Shown in pieces: positions 37,994 to 48,651 of a stretch of 64,000 nt of DNA; the first letter of the stretch is position 1; each line of letters starts with the position of its first letter. The notes under the pieces are model-generated. The model made no database searches. It was not told where the DNA came from and saw only the letters and a program-made list of their open reading frames with translations. The stretch is from a candidate division KSB1 bacterium (GTDB lineage: Bacteria > Zhuqueibacterota > Zhuqueibacteria > Residuimicrobiales > Krinioviventaceae), in contig JAPDQV010000005.1 in NCBI GenBank assembly GCA_034505495.1, positions 64,115 through 128,114 on the forward strand, given 5' to 3'. A program made the position numbers and the translations under genes.

Positions 37994-38539
37994 TCAGAAC
38001 CCCAATTGATCGGCAATGCGGCGCATGCCGTTTATGGAGAGGGAAATGAACTCGGGCAGCGTCAAGCCGATTTGCTCGCAGGAACGAATCTGATCGCGGT
38101 CTGCACCGCGGGCAAAGCTCTTTTCCTTAAAGCGGCGCAGGATAAAGTCGGCATCGACCGAGGCAAGACGCCTTTCCGGGTGCATGAGGACGCCGGCGAC
38201 GATCAGTCCGGTTACGGGATCGGCGGCATAAAGCGCCTTGGCGGCAAGCGTCTCCCGCGGCGCCATATTGTTATGTCCTTTGATCGCCGTAATGATCTCT
38301 TCGGGAAGCTGATACGGTTTGAGGAGCTCTTCCGTGACCAACGTATGCCTCTCCGGTTGATTCATGGTCTCTTCATAGTCGAGATCGTGCAGGAGGCCGA
38401 TCAACCCCCACTGTTCGACATCTTGTTGGAAATGTTCCGCGAGTTCCCGCATCACTGCCTCGACGGCCAAAACATGCTTGAACAGATTGGCGTTCGAAAA
38501 TCGCGGACGAACGATCGCTAAAGCTTCCTCGCGAGTCAT
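37994..38539 (-). CDS. HD-domain hydrolase
   Basis: 181 residues of an HD phosphohydrolase: H at LFKHVLAVEAVMRELA, the HD pair of GLIGLLHDLDYEE, then a downstream His/Asp (GHNNMAPRE, LYAADPVTG). Typical of the short cytosolic HD proteins annotated as hydrolases of nucleotide-like substrates. First gene of a minus-strand run that continues into purF; 222 bp without a gene separate it from the next gene upstream. Confidence 0.85.
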   Translation of the reverse strand: MTREEALAIVRPRFSNANLFKHVLAVEAVMRELAEHFQQDVEQWGLIGLLHDLDYEETMNQPERHTLVTEELLKPYQLPEEIITAIKGHNNMAPRETLAAKALYAADPVTGLIVAGVLMHPERRLASVDADFILRRFKEKSFARGADRDQIRSCEQIGLTLPEFISLSINGMRRIADQLGF

Positions 38540-38760
38540 AACGGTTCCTTTAAGCAGCCATAAGCCAAAACCGGGCGGTCATCCTTGTTATTGAGCCGAG
38601 CGCAATTAAATTCTTTTAGATATCCTACATGCCGCATCAGAATCGAAGCCTGCCGAGAATTCGCTCCTTGCTGTTTAAAAGAAATCGACGCTGCTTGTTT
38701 TGCGCCCGCGCCGAAAAAGCGGAAAAAAGCTGTTTGGTACCGCCGGAATCGGACAAAGGC

Positions 38761-40149
38761 TTAAAAGTAATTTTTGCTGAGCAAAATATAGACAAAAATG
38801 ACCAAAATAGCAATCGGGCAGATAAAGCGGATCAGAAAAGCCCATAGTCGACGATATGGAAAGCTGTTGCCCTCGGCTGTGATTTCTCGGCAGGCGGCGG
38901 ATACCCCCCATTTGTATCCCACGAAAATCGATACCAGTAAAGCACCGAGCGTCAGCGAATAGTTGCCCATGATGATGTTCATCAAATCGAGGAAGCCGAC
39001 GCCGAGACCCGGAATTTGGGTGAGTTTTTGGACGACGCCGAAAGACAAGGCGGACGGCAAGCCGAGAAAGAAAGCCAGAAGGGTCATGGCTATGACGGCA
39101 GGCCTGCGGCGCCATTTGTGTTCGTCCACCATATATGCCACGGCAACCTCCAAAAGGGAGATGGTGGAGGTAAGAGCAGCAATAGCCAGGAGGAGAAAAA
39201 ACGCGGCGCCGAATAGTGTGCCGAAAATCATGCGCGGAAAGATCGTCGGCAGAACGATGAACACCAATCCGGCTCCCTGAGCGGGATCGATATTCATGGC
39301 AAAAAGAGCGGGAAAAATAAGAAATCCTGCCAGGACTGCAATCAGTGTATCGAACAGACAGACATAGGCGGCAGAGGAAAAAATGTTTTCTTTTTTGTGC
39401 AGATAACTGCCGTAGGTAATCATGGCGCCCATGCCGAGGCTGAGGGAAAAGAGAGCCTGTCCAAGCGCCATGACCACGGCGTTGGGCGTCAATTTGGTAA
39501 AATCGGGTTTGAGGTAAAAATTGAGACCGGCCCCGGCGCCCTCTAAAGTGAGGGAGCGAATAGTCAGCAGCAACAGGAGAATAAAGAGGAGCGGCATCAT
39601 CCATCGGACGGTTCTTTCGATGCCGCCGGAAACGCCGCCCATAACCACAATAGCGCTGAGAAAGAGAAACAAGGCAAAGTAACCGACGCCGGCAAAAGGA
39701 TCGGCTACGAAGCGGTTGAATATGAGTTGTGCTTCGGCGGAATTAAATCCGGCAGAAGAGAAAGCGCCGATGAGGGTCTTGAAAAAGTAGCCGAGCGTCC
39801 AACCGGCCACCACCGAATAGTAGGAGAGAATGCCGATGCCCGTAAGGACGCCGAGGAGGCCGATCAGCCGCCACCCTCCTCGCGGCGCCAATGTCCGAAA
39901 GGCCCCGACCGGACTATGACGGGTATGTCGTCCGAGAGCAATCTCGGCAATCATGACCGGCACACCGATTGCTGCGACAAACAGAATATAGATCAATACA
40001 AACGCCGCGCCGCCGTTCTGGCCGGTCACATATGGAAACCGCCAAATATTTCCCAAGCCGACGGCTGAGCCTGCCGCGGCCAAGATAAATCCCAATTTCG
40101 ATCCCCAGGAACCTCGCTCTTTCTCTGCCGTCACTCGTTTCTCCTCCAT
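38761..40149 (-). CDS. Sodium:neurotransmitter symporter family transporter
   Basis: A 462-residue inner-membrane transporter of the NSS family with about 11-12 helices. The N-terminus has the sodium/substrate-binding signature GSKLGFILAAAGSAVGLGNIWRFPYVTGQNGGAAF (in two parts), followed by the ALGRHTRHSP loop. Bacterial relatives (MhsT, LeuT) import amino acids with Na+. Start uncertain: ATG 40149, or the in-frame GTG at 40134, which has a perfect GGAGGAG upstream. Confidence 0.9.
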   Translation of the reverse strand: MEEKRVTAEKERGSWGSKLGFILAAAGSAVGLGNIWRFPYVTGQNGGAAFVLIYILFVAAIGVPVMIAEIALGRHTRHSPVGAFRTLAPRGGWRLIGLLGVLTGIGILSYYSVVAGWTLGYFFKTLIGAFSSAGFNSAEAQLIFNRFVADPFAGVGYFALFLFLSAIVVMGGVSGGIERTVRWMMPLLFILLLLLTIRSLTLEGAGAGLNFYLKPDFTKLTPNAVVMALGQALFSLSLGMGAMITYGSYLHKKENIFSSAAYVCLFDTLIAVLAGFLIFPALFAMNIDPAQGAGLVFIVLPTIFPRMIFGTLFGAAFFLLLAIAALTSTISLLEVAVAYMVDEHKWRRRPAVIAMTLLAFFLGLPSALSFGVVQKLTQIPGLGVGFLDLMNIIMGNYSLTLGALLVSIFVGYKWGVSAACREITAEGNSFPYRRLWAFLIRFICPIAILVIFVYILLSKNYF

Positions 40150-40168
40150 GCAGCCTGATAGCTTTTCT

Positions 40169-40627
40169 TTACAAACGAATCGACAAAGTGACCTGCCATC
40201 GTCGAAAAGACGCCGCCAGGAAGCGCTCCCGATCAGTTGTCGCCTGCACCGACAGTTCCGGTGATTCGTCAAAGTCGGCCAGATGCGCATCTACGTATGC
40301 ATCGGCGGCGCTGTAAAGGATCGTCGCCGCCAGCAACCAATAGGACAAGTTGCGGCTGTCCGTATAGTAGAATTTCAAATTTTCATCTTCGGTTTGCCTT
40401 GCCAATTGATCCATAATCACCGCATTGGCAATGCAGCCGACTTCGGCGCCGATGATCAATACGCCTTTAAACCATTTGCCGTTGTAAAATTGCCCCCAAC
40501 CGGGAAGAATTAAGGAGCGTATGAGAGCGCCGCGGGGACTTTTCGTACTGTCCGGTCGTTCGGCGCTCAAAGCCCACGCGCTGCCCACTGCCAGGCAAAA
40601 CAGAAAAACCGCCGCCGATCGTTTCAT
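40169..40627 (-). CDS. DUF5683-type exported protein
   Basis: 152 residues: a signal peptide (KRSAAVFLFCLAVGSAWA) and the DUF5683 signature RSLILPGWGQFYNGKWFKGVLI, then two hydrophobic segments and the DAYVDAHLADFDES tail. Typical of FCB genomes; thought to be envelope-associated, function unknown. The start is directly followed upstream by ridA (its stop lies at 40628). Confidence 0.8.
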   Translation of the reverse strand: MKRSAAVFLFCLAVGSAWALSAERPDSTKSPRGALIRSLILPGWGQFYNGKWFKGVLIIGAEVGCIANAVIMDQLARQTEDENLKFYYTDSRNLSYWLLAATILYSAADAYVDAHLADFDESPELSVQATTDRERFLAASFRRWQVTLSIRL

Positions 40628-41005
40628 TCAGGAAATGACCGCCGTTGCTTCGATTTCGATCAACGCCCCTTTGGGCAGACGGGCGACTTGGACCGTGCTG
40701 CGCGCCGGCCGCGCTTCGCCGAACCACTCGGCATAGACCGCATTCATCGCGGCAAAATCATCCATGTTTTGCAAAAAAACCGTCGTTTTGACGACGTTTT
40801 GCCGGCTTGCCCCCGCTGCCGCCAGAATTTCCCCCAAATTGCGCAGCGCCTGTTTGGTCTGCGCTTCGATTCCGGCCACGAGCTCGCCGGTTTTCGGATC
40901 GAGCCCCAACTGTCCTGATACAAAAATAATAGTCCCAGCCGCGGCAACCGCTTGGCTGTATGGGCCGATGGCCGCCGGTGCTTCGGCTGTTTCGATTCGC
41001 TTCAT
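40628..41005 (-). CDS. ridA: RidA-family reactive-enamine deaminase
   Basis: 125 residues. The full YjgF/UK114 pattern is present: [35 protein letters not shown], with the conserved Arg in [28 protein letters not shown]. Hydrolyses 2-aminoacrylate and related enamines. Overlaps the GAF/HD-GYP stop by 4 bp, so it is in that transcript. Confidence 0.92.
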   Translation of the reverse strand: MKRIETAEAPAAIGPYSQAVAAAGTIIFVSGQLGLDPKTGELVAGIEAQTKQALRNLGEILAAAGASRQNVVKTTVFLQNMDDFAAMNAVYAEWFGEARPARSTVQVARLPKGALIEIEATAVIS

Positions 41006-42309
41006 AACTGTTCCCTGAGATAACGTCGAGAATAATAAAAGTCAAACGTGTTTACGAGCAGCTGCCCCTCTGCATCGGTTGATTCGACGGTTGCCTGCAA
41101 GAGATCACGAAGGCTGTAACGGGACAGCAGACGAAGATCCTCTTCGGCTGGGGCAAAGAAACCGTTTTCCATAATGCGCAGCAGCCGATCTAATGTGACC
41201 GTTTTGAGCGCCCCGACAAACTGCGGGTCGAACTCTTTACCGGCTCCGTCATCGATGATGCGCATCACTTCCACTATCGGAAGACGGTCGCGATAATGGC
41301 GCACGGAAGTGAGGGCATCGAACACGTCACAGACCGCCAGGATGCGCGAAAGCTTGGGAATCTCTTCGCCCTTTAAGCCTTCGGGATAGCCGGAACCGTC
41401 GAGTTTTTCGTGATGCGCCGAGGCGATATGCGGTACTTCGCGCAAATGCCGCGTAAAGTTGATCTTTTCCAAAATCGAACGGGTAAAGAGAGGATGGCGC
41501 TGAATGTGAAGAAACTCTTCTCTGGTCAGAGTGGTCTTTTTGGTCAACACCGCTTCGCGGACGGCGATTTTGCCGTAATCGTGCAGCAAAGCAGCGGTGC
41601 GCAGGATCTCCCGTTCACGCTCATCCAGGGCCACAATAAGGGCAATTTCATCTGCATAGAGGGCGATGCGGCGCGAGTGACCCGCAGTCATAGGATCGCG
41701 CGCGTCGATCGTTCCGGCAAGCGTCTCGATAAAGCTGTCAAAGCTCTTTTTCTGCTCCTCATAGAGCTGCGCGTTTTCGATCTGCGAAGCGGCAATGACA
41801 CCGATCGCTTCCAGCAGCTCGACGTCGTCATCGGTAAACGGTCCGCCCGCCTTGTTTAGCGCCTGAAAGACACCGATGATTTCGCCGCGGCTGTTGCGCA
41901 GCGGCGTGGTCAACACGCTGCGGGTGACGAAACCGGTTTGCCTGTCGATTTCGGGGTTAAAGCGCGGATCCTGATAGGCATCGGGGATATTGAGCACCCT
42001 GCCGGTGGAAGCGACATAGCCGGCCAACCCGAGATGTTTGGGAAACCGAATCTCCGAAGCGCCGTGCGCCACCTGCGTCGCCAACTCACCCCGCTCTTCA
42101 TCGATGATAAAGACCGAACAGCGCTCGCAGTCGAGAACCTGCTTGACCTCGTCCATGATGCGTAAAAGCAGACGATCGAGAATCAGCTCGCGGGTAATGT
42201 TGCGGGTGACGTCCAATAACAGCTGCAGCCGCTCCTGCTGACGACGATAGATCTCGAGCTGCTCTAAAACAACGGCTTGCTGAGAAGGATTTGAGAGATG
42301 CTCTCTCAT
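41002..42309 (-). CDS. GAF plus HD-GYP phosphodiesterase
   Basis: 435 residues. An N-terminal helix, a GAF domain (about 35-190, with [18 protein letters not shown]), and an HD-GYP domain (about 210-370). The latter has [27 protein letters not shown] (HD), [20 protein letters not shown] (HD-GYP) and [13 protein letters not shown]. All metal ligands and the GYP motif are intact, so it should hydrolyse cyclic di-GMP in response to a GAF ligand. I use the ATG at 42309; a TTG at 42315 is also in frame. Confidence 0.9.
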   Translation of the reverse strand: MREHLSNPSQQAVVLEQLEIYRRQQERLQLLLDVTRNITRELILDRLLLRIMDEVKQVLDCERCSVFIIDEERGELATQVAHGASEIRFPKHLGLAGYVASTGRVLNIPDAYQDPRFNPEIDRQTGFVTRSVLTTPLRNSRGEIIGVFQALNKAGGPFTDDDVELLEAIGVIAASQIENAQLYEEQKKSFDSFIETLAGTIDARDPMTAGHSRRIALYADEIALIVALDEREREILRTAALLHDYGKIAVREAVLTKKTTLTREEFLHIQRHPLFTRSILEKINFTRHLREVPHIASAHHEKLDGSGYPEGLKGEEIPKLSRILAVCDVFDALTSVRHYRDRLPIVEVMRIIDDGAGKEFDPQFVGALKTVTLDRLLRIMENGFFAPAEEDLRLLSRYSLRDLLQATVESTDAEGQLLVNTFDFYYSRRYLREQL

Positions 42310-42326
42310 GGGCAATCGGCGTGCAC

Positions 42327-42497
42327 CTATTTGATCTCTTTGAATTCGACGTCCTCGATCTCATCAGAGTTCACACTTGCTTTGGGCTTATCCGGCTTGC
42401 CGTGAATCTCTACCGAGGGCGGTTCCGGCGCCAAAAGGTTTTTGGCCATTCGTCCCAAGAAATAGATGAAAAAAGCAATTAATAATAAACGAATCAT
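42327..42497 (-). CDS. 56-residue single-pass membrane peptide
   Basis: A small gene on the minus strand. The ATG at 42495-42497 has a clear AAAGGAAG upstream, and the frame stays open for 56 codons: an N-terminal helix (IRLLLIAFFIYFLGRMAKN) then a charged tail (KPDKPKASVNSDEIEDVEFK) ending at TAG. It fills exactly the gap between the deoxynucleoside kinase and GAF/HD-GYP genes. The layout resembles small single-helix proteins of the DUF4834 type, function unknown. Confidence 0.65.
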   Translation of the reverse strand: MIRLLLIAFFIYFLGRMAKNLLAPEPPSVEIHGKPDKPKASVNSDEIEDVEFKEIK

Positions 42498-42518
42498 TTC
42501 CTACTTCCTTTCTTCGCC

Positions 42519-43163
42519 TCAAAACTGCGTTTCCGCAGGCGAGAAATACTCAATGCCCGAATGCGAGCGCATGATCTGCCGAATGACCTCCTGCAGATGT
42601 TGTTCATTATGAACGAAATCGATCATCGTGCTGTTGATGACCAGCAACGGCGCCTCGTTGTAATGAAAGAAAAAGCGGTTGTACGCCTCATTGAGCGAGC
42701 GGATGTACTCTTCACTCATGTTGCGCTCGTAGCTGCGGCCTCGTTTGCGGATGTTGGCCATCAGCCGCTCGGGCGACGACTGAAGATAGACGACCAGATC
42801 GGGCTTGGGAATGTTGCGCTCCAACAGGGAGGCGACATGGTCATAGAGAATCAACTCCCGATCATCGAGGTTCAAATGCGCAAAGATCCGATCTTTGGCA
42901 AACAGGTAATCCGAAACGGTGTACTCGTGAAAGAGATCGTACTGAAAACTTTCCTGCTGCTGGCGATAGCGACTGAGGAGAAAAAACAACTGGGTTTGAA
43001 AGGCAAACCGACGGGGATCGCGGTAAAAATCTTCCAGAAAAGGATTTTCTTCCGGCTTTTCCAGGATCAGCTTGGCTCCCAAATGCTCCGCCAACAACTG
43101 CGCCAGACTGGTCTTTCCCGCCCCAATGACGCCTTCGATACAGATATATTTTGGTTCCGCCAC
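42519..43163 (-). CDS. Deoxynucleoside kinase (dGK/dAK type)
   Basis: Salvage phosphorylation of deoxynucleosides. 214 residues: P-loop EGVIGAGKTSLAQLLAE, then ILEKPEENPFLEDFYRDPRR, FFLLSRYRQQ, SDYLFAKDRIFA (the DRS-type motif), VYLQSSPERLMANIRKRGR and the lid. Directly follows folK; the folB-folK-kinase order is common in Bacteroidetes/Chlorobi-related bacteria. Confidence 0.88.
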   Translation of the reverse strand: MAEPKYICIEGVIGAGKTSLAQLLAEHLGAKLILEKPEENPFLEDFYRDPRRFAFQTQLFFLLSRYRQQQESFQYDLFHEYTVSDYLFAKDRIFAHLNLDDRELILYDHVASLLERNIPKPDLVVYLQSSPERLMANIRKRGRSYERNMSEEYIRSLNEAYNRFFFHYNEAPLLVINSTMIDFVHNEQHLQEVIRQIMRSHSGIEYFSPAETQF

Positions 43164-43165
43164 GC

Positions 43166-43690
43166 CTATGCCTCTCTGATCAGGTTCAAGAGTCGCTCGG
43201 AGTCCAAATAATGTCGTACTTGCGAACGATCCGTTGTCTCTGCCGCCAATTCACGCACGGTTTTGTTAAAGCGCGGGACACAAAAATCGGGCGCTATTTC
43301 CAACAGCGGCGTCAACACAAAAGCGCGTTCAGCCAGCCGCGGGTGCGGTATGACCAATCCATCCGCGTGAATCTCGGCTGAACCGTAAAGTAAAAGATCC
43401 AGATCAATCGTCCGCGGACCCCATCGTTCGCGCCGTTCTCGTCCGCCCAGCCGTTCGATTTCCAAACAAAGCCGCAAAAGTTGTTGCGGCGTCAGCTCGG
43501 TAATAAAACCGGCGACGCCGTTCAAAAAATCCGGCTGATCCGTTACACCCACCGGTTCGGTCTCATAAACGCCGGAGAGGCGATAAAGCTCCAACGCAGG
43601 ATGTCGAATCAAGAGCTTCAACGCCCCAGCGATGTGATGCAGCCGATCGCCCAGATTAGCGCCGAAGCCGATATAGACCGGTGTCTTCAC
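43166..43690 (-). CDS. folK: HPPK, 2-amino-4-hydroxy-6-hydroxymethyldihydropteridine diphosphokinase
   Basis: Folate synthesis. 174 residues with GFGANLGDRLHHIAGAL, YETEPVGVTDQPDFLNGV, GRERRERWGPRTIDLDLLLYG and IPHPRLAERAFVLTPLLEIAP, covering the ATP/pterin-binding motifs. Overlaps the folB stop by 4 bp. Confidence 0.95.
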   Translation of the reverse strand: MKTPVYIGFGANLGDRLHHIAGALKLLIRHPALELYRLSGVYETEPVGVTDQPDFLNGVAGFITELTPQQLLRLCLEIERLGGRERRERWGPRTIDLDLLLYGSAEIHADGLVIPHPRLAERAFVLTPLLEIAPDFCVPRFNKTVRELAAETTDRSQVRHYLDSERLLNLIREA

Positions 43691-44064
43691 GCTTTGCTGC
43701 GGGTGATTTCGATCTGCGTTCCCTCCGCCAGCCCGCCCAACGGCGCCACCGGTTTGCGGACGCGCACGGTCACCTCCTGCACGTCAAACGATTCCAATAT
43801 CGCCGAAGCGATTCGCTGGCTCAACGTTTCGATGAGGTAAAACCGCTGCTCCAATACGATGCTTTTGATGAGCCGATAGACGCGACGATAATCGACCGTG
43901 TCGCTGAGCATATCCGTTTCCGCCGCCCGGCTGATGTCGACGATCATCTCGACGTCTATCTCAAAGCGTTGGCCGTTCTCAATCTCGTGTTCTTCGAATC
44001 CATGATGAGCATGAAAGGTCATGCCCAAAATGGAGAGTTTATCGCGCGCTTTTACTTGTTGCAC
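43687..44064 (-). CDS. folB: Dihydroneopterin aldolase
   Basis: Pterin branch of folate synthesis. The family part is DKLSILGMTFHAHHGFEEHE, QRFEIDVEMIVD, DTVDYRRVYRLIKSIV, FYLIETLSQRIASAIL and VTVRVRKPVAPLGGLAEG. The open frame continues upstream to 44286 without resemblance to FolB, so I place the start at the GTG of 44064 (125 residues). That start has only a weak ribosome site, and a U-rich hairpin lies just upstream of it. Confidence 0.8.
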   Translation of the reverse strand: MQQVKARDKLSILGMTFHAHHGFEEHEIENGQRFEIDVEMIVDISRAAETDMLSDTVDYRRVYRLIKSIVLEQRFYLIETLSQRIASAILESFDVQEVTVRVRKPVAPLGGLAEGTQIEITRSKA

Positions 44065-44097
44065 TTGCTCAGCCCGTTCTGCCTGATCCGCCGTCAA

Positions 44098-44133
44098 TAT
44101 AAAAAAACCCGCCGCGATTGTCAAGGCGGTTTT
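44098..44133 (-). terminator. Probable terminator hairpin between the exonuclease and folB
   Basis: On the minus strand AAAACCGCC ... GGCGGGTTTTTTT folds into a stem with one bulge and a long T run. It lies about 35 nt upstream of folB and could terminate the exonuclease transcript or attenuate folB. Confidence 0.55.
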
Positions 44134-44286
44134 CCCCCCTTTAACTCTTGGAAATTTATTGAGAAAAGTCTCCTCAGCCTCAGAAACCTTTGCCGCTGTA
44201 GGGAAGCAAATGCGCTGACGGCTGCCGCCAAACAACCGCCGAGAGAAATCTGCAGGCTTGCCGGCGGCCTCGGTTTTCCCGCCCAT

Positions 44287-44844
44287 TCAGACGGCGCCGT
44301 TTGCCGCAAGCATATTGCAGAACAGCGCTCCCTGCTCGATAGCATCTTCCAAGGCCACATGAGGATGACGATTCGTATCGAACCAGCAAGGCGGCATGTT
44401 TTTCGGTGTGCTTTCGCGATAAGGCGCTTTGAGCATCGCCATGGCGTAGGTCTTAATGTCCAAAGCGGAGTGAGAAAAAGGACTTTCACCGGTAAAACGA
44501 ATCAAATACCAATAAATAAACATAAAATCGTAAGCGGCCGGATAAGCGACGAATACCGGATGGCCGGGGAGTTGTTTCAGCCATTTTAAATAGTTCTGCA
44601 TAGCCTCTTCGGGTTTTTGCAGATTTTGCCTGCAGGCAGCCCAAGCTTCAGGATGCTCCGCCCACCATTTCATAGTTTGCGGGTGAGTTATGGCATCCGG
44701 CAGCGTTTCCAAATTAGCGTAAAACGTGCCGATCAGGGTTTTGTCCGGAAGATAAGCCGCCGAACCGAAACTGAGCATGGAATAAAGACCCGGAATCGGG
44801 CCGTCGGCTTCAATGTCGGTGCTTACATAGATCTCCCCAGCCAT
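44287..44844 (-). CDS. DEDD-family 3'-5' exonuclease
   Basis: 185 residues with the exonuclease motifs Exo [13 protein letters not shown] (D-x-E), Exo II in [15 protein letters not shown] (Asp), and Exo [16 protein letters not shown] (H-x4-D), as in DnaQ/RNase T proteins. Stand-alone proteins of this type trim DNA or RNA. The nuclease target is unknown. Confidence 0.8.
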   Translation of the reverse strand: MAGEIYVSTDIEADGPIPGLYSMLSFGSAAYLPDKTLIGTFYANLETLPDAITHPQTMKWWAEHPEAWAACRQNLQKPEEAMQNYLKWLKQLPGHPVFVAYPAAYDFMFIYWYLIRFTGESPFSHSALDIKTYAMAMLKAPYRESTPKNMPPCWFDTNRHPHVALEDAIEQGALFCNMLAANGAV

Positions 44845-45017
44845 GCGTTGCCTCTTTTGATTGCGTTTGCGGCAAACCTCGTTTTATTTTGCCTAAAAGT
44901 ATGGTAAAGGCTCTTCTCTCATTGTTGCGATTTTCCCGCCGCAAAGTTCTGCCGGCCGATAAACCGCAATGTGTAAAGATAAGGAAATTTATCAACGGAA
45001 AGAAGGCTATTGGGATC

Positions 45018-45050
45018 AGCAGCGGGCTAAAGCTGTAACAGCCCGCTGCT
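45018..45050 (-). terminator. Hairpin after the CE1 esterase gene
   Basis: A perfect 11-bp stem (AGCAGCGGGCT / AGCCCGCTGCT) with an 11-nt loop, about 10 nt after the esterase stop. No U-tract, so it may be a terminator-like or mRNA-stabilising hairpin. Confidence 0.6.
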
Positions 45051-45059
45051 TTGGAGGCG

Positions 45060-47045
<1,986 letters not shown>

Positions 47046-47060
47046 TTATCGCCGCGGCCG

Positions 47061-48593
47061 TCAAGCTTTGACCTTGAGAGGAACCTGAATTTGCGTAAAA
47101 GAATGAGCCGGAAAAGTAAAGGAGAGAGTCTTTCCTTTGCTTTCAACCGGCTGTACAAGCGGCAGATAATCCTTTTGTTTGTCGAAGCTAAAGGGTTCTT
47201 CAAGCGATTTAGCGGTGACCACATAGGCGGATGCTTTGCCGTCAAAAGCGGCGGAAACGCTGGTCAGCTCCGCCGTAATCGATTTTTCCTTATGTCGGTT
47301 GACGACATTAATGCAAAGAATCCTGCTTTCTTCAGAATACGTCGCGGTGACGTCCAGGTAAGGGATTCCTTTATACTTTTCCGTGTCAAACCTCTCGCAA
47401 CGAACAAAAGCATCGACCGAGACGCCGCGGCAGTTGTTGGAATAGAGCTTGAACAGGTAGAACAAAGGCGTTTTAAAAGTGCCTTTTTCGCGGTCGGAGC
47501 TCAGCAGCGAAGTGAGCATCGTAAAATTGGCCATTTTGACGACGTCGGCATGGCGCAGAAAAGAGTTCAGGCATTGGGCGATCGGCAAGACCGACAGAAA
47601 ATTTCGGCTCATAATACCCCACTCGTCGAAGGAAATGTAAATGGGGCGGGTAAAACCCTTCATGGCTTTAACGGTCTCGATGGTGGCGGCCGGTATGCGG
47701 ATCTTTTCTTCGAAATCCATGGCGCTCGCGCCCATATAGGTATAATAATCGGGCGAATTCTCCCAGTAGCGATGAATGGAAATATAGTCGATCACGTCGC
47801 CGAGTCCTTCCAGCACCTTGCGGTTCCATTCCACCCATTGGCCGGTGCTTTCATAATAGGAGGAGCCTGAGGCGATCAGTTTGATCGATTTGTCGACCGA
47901 GCGCATAGCTTTGGCGGCTTCGCGGGCTAGTTTGACGTAATCGTCGGCGTTTTTGTGGCCCAGCTCCCAGGGAGCGCCGTCCACCTCGTTGCCGAGATCC
48001 CAATAGCGAATGTTGTATGGTTCCGGATGGCCGTAGCGGATGCGCAGGTCAGAGTAATAGGTTCCCTTGGGATAATTGCAGTATTCCACCCAGGCGCACG
48101 CATCGCGTATGTCGGCAAGGCCCAAGTTGACACAAACGACGTTTTCGCTGCCTATTGCCCGATTGAGGGCAACCCATTCATCCGTTCCCACCTGATTGGT
48201 CTCGCGGCCGCCCCAGGCCAGGTTGATGCGCACCGGCCGCTGCTCTTTCGGACCGATGCCGTCACGCCAATCATAACCCATTACAAAATTGCCTCCCGGC
48301 CAGCGCATGTTGGTAATCTTGAGTTCCTTCATGGCCTCGATATAATCGCGGCGGAACCCTTTTTCATCGGCAAGCGGCGAAGCCGGATCATACAAACTGC
48401 CGTACAGCGTGCTGAAAAAGGTTGTGTCGGGCAGGCCCATTCTTCTGCCGCTGAAATTGATGGGCTCCATAAAGACGCCGTAAATTTTTGGGTCGATTTC
48501 GCCGACGATTCTTTCGACATCGATTTTAATCGTCGCATTTTGCGCCGAAGAGATTATCGGCAGCAGGATCAACAAAACAAACCATCTCTTCAT
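47061..48593 (-). CDS. Secreted GH51 alpha-L-arabinofuranosidase, second type
   Basis: 510 residues: signal peptide (KRWFVLLILLPIISSAQ), RWPGGNFVMGYDWRDGIGP, acid/base Glu near residue 203 (DLGNEVDGAPW) and nucleophile Glu near 324 (SFDEWGIMS). A C-terminal beta domain follows. Start at 48593, with AGGAG 7 nt upstream. Together with GH30, GH43 and CE1 it forms a minus-strand cluster for arabinoxylan. It is a divergent family member compared with the GH51 at 1794-3713. Confidence 0.9.
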   Translation of the reverse strand: MKRWFVLLILLPIISSAQNATIKIDVERIVGEIDPKIYGVFMEPINFSGRRMGLPDTTFFSTLYGSLYDPASPLADEKGFRRDYIEAMKELKITNMRWPGGNFVMGYDWRDGIGPKEQRPVRINLAWGGRETNQVGTDEWVALNRAIGSENVVCVNLGLADIRDACAWVEYCNYPKGTYYSDLRIRYGHPEPYNIRYWDLGNEVDGAPWELGHKNADDYVKLAREAAKAMRSVDKSIKLIASGSSYYESTGQWVEWNRKVLEGLGDVIDYISIHRYWENSPDYYTYMGASAMDFEEKIRIPAATIETVKAMKGFTRPIYISFDEWGIMSRNFLSVLPIAQCLNSFLRHADVVKMANFTMLTSLLSSDREKGTFKTPLFYLFKLYSNNCRGVSVDAFVRCERFDTEKYKGIPYLDVTATYSEESRILCINVVNRHKEKSITAELTSVSAAFDGKASAYVVTAKSLEEPFSFDKQKDYLPLVQPVESKGKTLSFTFPAHSFTQIQVPLKVKA

Positions 48594-48651
48594 AGGCATG
48601 CTCCTAATTATGACCGAAAACAAAGCTTCGAATGAAAGCCAATTGATCTTG

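Noticed and set aside
38629-38847. 72-codon plus-strand frame between the HD and symporter genes
   Set aside because: Overlaps the end of the symporter gene antisense; no ribosome site or recognisable motif.
44065-44286. N-terminal extension of FolB to 44286
   Set aside because: The extra ~74 residues resemble nothing in FolB and span a terminator-like hairpin with a T run.
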